Part shown: positions 33,759 through 36,993 of the stretch, piece by piece
Numbering within the stretch: position 1 is the first letter of the stretch
Layout: each line of letters opens with the position of its first letter
Assembly (NCBI GenBank): GCA_021648405.1
Contig: JAKISX010000011.1
Span: 1 to 36,993 of the forward strand
Reading direction: 5' to 3'
Source of the DNA: Sulfurimonas sp.
GTDB taxonomy: Bacteria; Campylobacterota; Campylobacteria; Campylobacterales; Sulfurimonadaceae
Length of the DNA stretch: 36,993 bases
Program-made: the position numbers and the translations under genes
Notes under the pieces: model-generated
The model's database searches: none
What the model saw: the letters and a program-made list of their open reading frames with translations, nothing else
Told to the model about the DNA's origin: nothing

Positions 33759-35471
33759 TTAGTAAGTTCTAGCTTTAAGTTCATGTTTGCCAAGTATAAC
33801 ATCCATGTAATTAAGTGAAATTTCACCATTTTTATCCATATAAGCCATAGTATGCTTTAAGAAATTTTCATCATCACGAGTATTGAAATCTTCTCTAAAA
33901 TGTGCACCACGACTTTCATTTCTTGCTACAGCACTCTCAACTATAAATGCAGAGTAATCAAGCATATGACCAAACTCGATAGCTTCTTGAAGCTCAGTAT
34001 TAAATATTTTTGATTTATCTTTAATGCGAACATCTTGATACCTTGTACGAAGTTCTTTTACTTTAGCAACAGCAATATCAAGAGTCTCTTTTGTTCTAAA
34101 CGCACCAGCATTAGCTGTCATGCATTGCTGAAGTTCTTCACGAAGATTAGCAATAATTTCATCGCCATTATTACTTAAAATCCAATCAAGCTCTGCTAAA
34201 GCTGTTTTAGCATCATCTTCACATGCTACTCTAAGTTCAATATCATCAATCTCTTCAACCATTGTTTTACCAACATAACGACCAAATAGCAATGCTTCAA
34301 GTACAGAGTTTGCACCAAGACGGTTAGCCCCATGAACCGACACGCATGAACACTCTCCAGCTGCATAAAAGCCTTCTATAAATTCATTATTGTTTTTGCG
34401 AACATTTCCTGCAATATTTACGGGAATACCACCCATAGAATAGTGAGCAGTTGCAGAGATAAGGATAGGCTCTTTAATCATATCAAGACCTAAAAAGGTG
34501 ATAGCTAAATCACGAAGCTCAGGTAGTCTTTGCATAATTAAATCACGACCAAGGTGAGTTAAGTCAATAAAAACAGCATCTTTTCTTGGTCCAACACCGC
34601 GACCCTCTCTGATTTCATTAAGGATAGCACGAGATACAACATCACGAGACGCAAGTTCCATAGCATTTGGAGCATATTTAGTCATAAATCTATCGCCATC
34701 AGAGTTAATAAGGCGACCACCTTCTCCGCGAGCAGCTTCAGAGATTAAAACACCATTTCCAGAAAGACCAGATGGATGAAATTGAACAAATTCCATATCT
34801 TCTAAAGGGAGACCATGACGAGCAACAATAGATAAGCCATCCCCAGTATTTGCATGAGCATTAGAGTTGATTTTGAAGCAACGAGCATACCCACCAGTTG
34901 CAAACATTACTGATTTTGCATTAAAAATAGCTACTTTCATATCACGAATGTTAAATGCTATAACACCTGAAGCTTTTGCATCTTTGTATATAAGATCAGC
35001 AACATACCATTCATCCCAAAACTTAACACCTGTGCGTAAAGCTTGTTCATAAATAGTTTGAAGAAGAGTTAAACCTGTTCTATCTTTTGCAAAACATGCA
35101 CGAGGAGATGATTGCCCCCCAAAAGGTCTTTGAGCTATTTTTCCATCTGGAGTACGGCTAAATGCTGCACCCATTCTTTCAGCCCAACGAATTGTCTCTG
35201 GTGCGTTTTTACATAAGAACTCTACTGCATCTTGGTCAGCTAAGTAATCAGAGCCTTTTACAGTGTCAAATTCGTGTAATTCAACACTATCTTCATCACT
35301 AAATGCTGCATTTACTCCACCTTGAGCTGCGCCAGAATGACTTCTTAGTGGGTGTAGTTTTGTTATAACAGCAACTTTTTTGCCTACATTTTGTAACTCT
35401 CTTGCTGCTGCACATCCAGCTAAGCCTGCACCAACAATAATTGCATCGTAAGTATAAATTGGAATACTCAT
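33759..35471 (-). CDS. sdhA: succinate dehydrogenase / fumarate reductase flavoprotein subunit
   Basis: The 570-residue catalytic subunit interconverts succinate and fumarate. The FAD-binding [13 protein letters not shown] is at 14-26, and the covalent FAD histidine is H45 in [27 protein letters not shown] and [19 protein letters not shown] match the family active site and FAD contacts. No twin-arginine signal is present, unlike the periplasmic MfrA enzymes of Wolinella and Campylobacter, so this complex should face the cytoplasm. AAGGAAAG lies before the ATG. It is the first gene of sdhABE. The 111 bases upstream are AT-rich with no clear -35 box. Confidence 0.96.
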   Translation of the reverse strand: MSIPIYTYDAIIVGAGLAGCAAARELQNVGKKVAVITKLHPLRSHSGAAQGGVNAAFSDEDSVELHEFDTVKGSDYLADQDAVEFLCKNAPETIRWAERMGAAFSRTPDGKIAQRPFGGQSSPRACFAKDRTGLTLLQTIYEQALRTGVKFWDEWYVADLIYKDAKASGVIAFNIRDMKVAIFNAKSVMFATGGYARCFKINSNAHANTGDGLSIVARHGLPLEDMEFVQFHPSGLSGNGVLISEAARGEGGRLINSDGDRFMTKYAPNAMELASRDVVSRAILNEIREGRGVGPRKDAVFIDLTHLGRDLIMQRLPELRDLAITFLGLDMIKEPILISATAHYSMGGIPVNIAGNVRKNNNEFIEGFYAAGECSCVSVHGANRLGANSVLEALLFGRYVGKTMVEEIDDIELRVACEDDAKTALAELDWILSNNGDEIIANLREELQQCMTANAGAFRTKETLDIAVAKVKELRTRYQDVRIKDKSKIFNTELQEAIEFGHMLDYSAFIVESAVARNESRGAHFREDFNTRDDENFLKHTMAYMDKNGEISLNYMDVILGKHELKARTY

Positions 35472-35582
35472 TCGCTTTCCTTATTTAAAGTTATTTAATA
35501 ATATAAATTTGATTTTAGCGTGTTTTTACTTGTATTTGGTTAAAGAAAAGGATTGTTTGATAATGTGCAAGCATGATTAAAT

Positions 35583-36782
35583 TTAAACATTTATCATATC
35601 TCTTTTTTGATAAATTTTATTTTTATCATGCTTTTTTGCATATTCCAAAATAATTTTAGCATCATCTATAGAGTTACTTAGCGTAACACTGTTTGGTTTA
35701 ATAATAAAAGCACCACTTACCGTTAATTGTATTTCTTTATTAGCTTGTCCTGTAAATTTCAATTCAGATATGCTTTGCCTTATCGCATCAATCTCTTTAA
35801 AAGCTTGTTCTTTTGTTTGTCTTGATAGAATTATTGTAAATTGATTATAATCGCTTCTAGAGATTACATCTGTAACTTGTTCGAATAATGAGATAGTATA
35901 TGCTATTTTTTTAAGCATATTTTGTGTTAATTCTTGAGGAAAGGCTCTATCTGTTTTTGAAAAATTATCTACCTTTAATATTGTAATAGCAGTAAAATTA
36001 TCTTTTTTAATATCTTTTTTCTCTGAATAAGAACTCTCCAGTCCTTTGTTGTTGTTTATTCCAGTAATTGGATCAATATTTGTTGGATCAGTTTTAGAAA
36101 CTGCTCTTTTATTTAATCTTAAAAATATAGCATCAGCTTCTATAGTGTGTAATTCATGATTCGCACTACTGTTTTTTGGAGAATATAAGAAAGTTATATC
36201 TTTGTAAATTTTTCTTAAACGCCTTTGGAACCAAAAAGTAAAAATAAATACAATAACAAAAGTAAATATTGCTAACATTTGTAATAACTGAAATTTTTTA
36301 TTATCATACTCAATATTTTTAAATATCATAGATGAAATGTGATTATTTAAGTTCTTAAACGAGTCTTTTAGTGATTCATGTGACTCTTTTTGTGTTTCTT
36401 CTAGTGATTTATAGTATTGATTAGCTTGCGTATTAAATGTTCTAGTTAGTGCGGTTAATTTTTCAATTTGAGTATGATACTCTTTGGAGTTACCAAGAAT
36501 ATAGTTTCCAATTATGTCATATTCATATAAATTATGTAATTTTTCAATTTGATGGCGAAGCTCAGTGCTTTTTCCATTAAAATGTATTAGTGCTAATTCT
36601 AAGTCTTTTTTATCAAGTTCATAAAGTGATAAAGCAATTGCTTTATGAGTATTTAATATATCAATTTTTTTAAATGAATTATTTTGCTCAAATGTAAATA
36701 AAACCGATATTGTTGCGACAATTAAAGCAAATGTCATGAACGAACTGATATTTTTAAATATATTTTTTATGGATGATTTCAT
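35583..36782 (-). CDS. membrane protein with degenerate GGDEF domain
   Basis: From the ATG at 36782 the protein has 399 residues. It has a membrane helix (about 13-33), a helical periplasmic region (about 38-165), a second helix (166-187) and a GGDEF-like domain (about 235-395). The domain keeps DPITGINNNKGLE (classical DxLTGLxNR), but the active GGDEF loop reads RSDYNQF (309-315), so diguanylate cyclase activity is unlikely. It may bind GTP or c-di-GMP or act as a scaffold. I prefer this start because CAGGA lies eight bases upstream and the alternative ATG at 36818 overlaps the expected transcription start. Confidence 0.8.
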   Translation of the reverse strand: MKSSIKNIFKNISSFMTFALIVATISVLFTFEQNNSFKKIDILNTHKAIALSLYELDKKDLELALIHFNGKSTELRHQIEKLHNLYEYDIIGNYILGNSKEYHTQIEKLTALTRTFNTQANQYYKSLEETQKESHESLKDSFKNLNNHISSMIFKNIEYDNKKFQLLQMLAIFTFVIVFIFTFWFQRRLRKIYKDITFLYSPKNSSANHELHTIEADAIFLRLNKRAVSKTDPTNIDPITGINNNKGLESSYSEKKDIKKDNFTAITILKVDNFSKTDRAFPQELTQNMLKKIAYTISLFEQVTDVISRSDYNQFTIILSRQTKEQAFKEIDAIRQSISELKFTGQANKEIQLTVSGAFIIKPNSVTLSNSIDDAKIILEYAKKHDKNKIYQKRDMINV

Positions 36783-36819
36783 TTTAGTTTTCCTGTTTTT
36801 AATGTTATAATTTAGCATG

Positions 36820-36825
36820 ATTATA
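36820..36825 (-). promoter_or_regulatory. extended -10 box for the GGDEF-like gene
   Basis: Read on the minus strand, TGCTATAAT gives an extended -10 hexamer at 36825-36820. Transcription would start near 36813, about 30 bases before the preferred ATG. Confidence 0.5.
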
Positions 36826-36842
36826 GCATATTTATATCGACT

Positions 36843-36993
36843 ATGATTAATATATATTTAAAAGAAATAGATTTGAACTTAGAAAATTACTTTATCTCGC
36901 AATTTAATAATAATAAAATAGGTGATGATGGCGCTTTAATAGACAAATTTGTATATTCTAAAGATGCATTTTTTGAAAATGTTCATTTTAAAA
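36843..36993 (+). CDS. thiL: thiamine-monophosphate kinase ThiL, N-terminal part
   Basis: The frame is open to the window edge and gives 50 codons. KIGDDGALIDKF is the ThiL N-terminal metal-binding segment (usually GDDxA), and SKDAFFENVHF matches the conserved SxDxxVExxHF motif. ThiL phosphorylates thiamine monophosphate to the active diphosphate. The gene is divergent from the GGDEF-like gene with about 60 bases between the starts. The rest lies outside the window. Confidence 0.82.
   Translation, partial: MINIYLKEIDLNLENYFISQFNNNKIGDDGALIDKFVYSKDAFFENVHFK

Overview
The window is AT-rich, densely coded chromosomal DNA from a Campylobacterota (Epsilonproteobacteria) bacterium, most likely close to Sulfurimonas. 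This rests on the non-canonical succinate dehydrogenase/fumarate reductase SdhABE, two di-haem cytochrome c peroxidases, a motA-motB-fliP flagellar block, and the order RCK protein - aroB - mscS - mtaB - ftsH-like - bioV-like - mog, which I recall from Helicobacter-type genomes. No rRNA, tRNA, CRISPR array, insertion sequence or prophage was seen. Genus placement is inference from gene content, not from a search.

Layout. 1-2932 is the most accessory-looking part: the tail of an unknown gene, a Phd/YefM-ParE/RelE toxin-antitoxin pair with a clear autoregulatory promoter, a 370-base stretch holding a possible small RNA or 19-codon gene, a protoglobin fused to a PsiE-like membrane domain, and an unrecognised 244-residue protein. 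3027-4857 (+) carries a YdcF/ElyC-like envelope protein and an AlkC-like DNA alkylation repair protein. 10388-4837 (-) is a tightly overlapped operon: orf105, coaBC, a FliK-like protein, uppS, prepilin peptidase, lptF/G-type permease, truA. 10439-12967 (+) has a cytochrome c peroxidase and thiI. 15970-12970 (-) has glmU, a second peroxidase and a LolA-like periplasmic protein. 16075-21812 (+) has motA, motB, fliP, trmA, an SH3-like secreted protein and recQ. A convergent PNPOx-like gene follows.

22486-30670 (+) has the RCK-domain protein, aroB, an MscS-family channel broken by a one-base frameshift in a 15-bp repeat, mtaB, an FtsH-like AAA protein that has lost its zinc-protease motif, a BioV-like esterase, and mog. 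30740-31873 (+) encodes a protein that reads as a cluster-less chimera of SdhB and SdhE. It sits tail to tail with the sdhA-sdhB-sdhE operon (35471-31870, -). The window ends with a membrane protein carrying a degenerate GGDEF domain (-) and the first 50 codons of thiL (+).

The genes are mostly housekeeping: CoA, undecaprenyl phosphate, UDP-GlcNAc, chorismate, biotin, molybdopterin and thiamine synthesis, plus tRNA modification. Added to these are flagellar motor parts, periplasmic peroxide defence and central respiration. The most interesting departures from the ordinary are the SdhB/SdhE-like protein without metal ligands, the pseudo-protease FtsH paralogue, the frameshifted MscS gene, the globin-PsiE fusion and the small transcription unit at 1022-1163.
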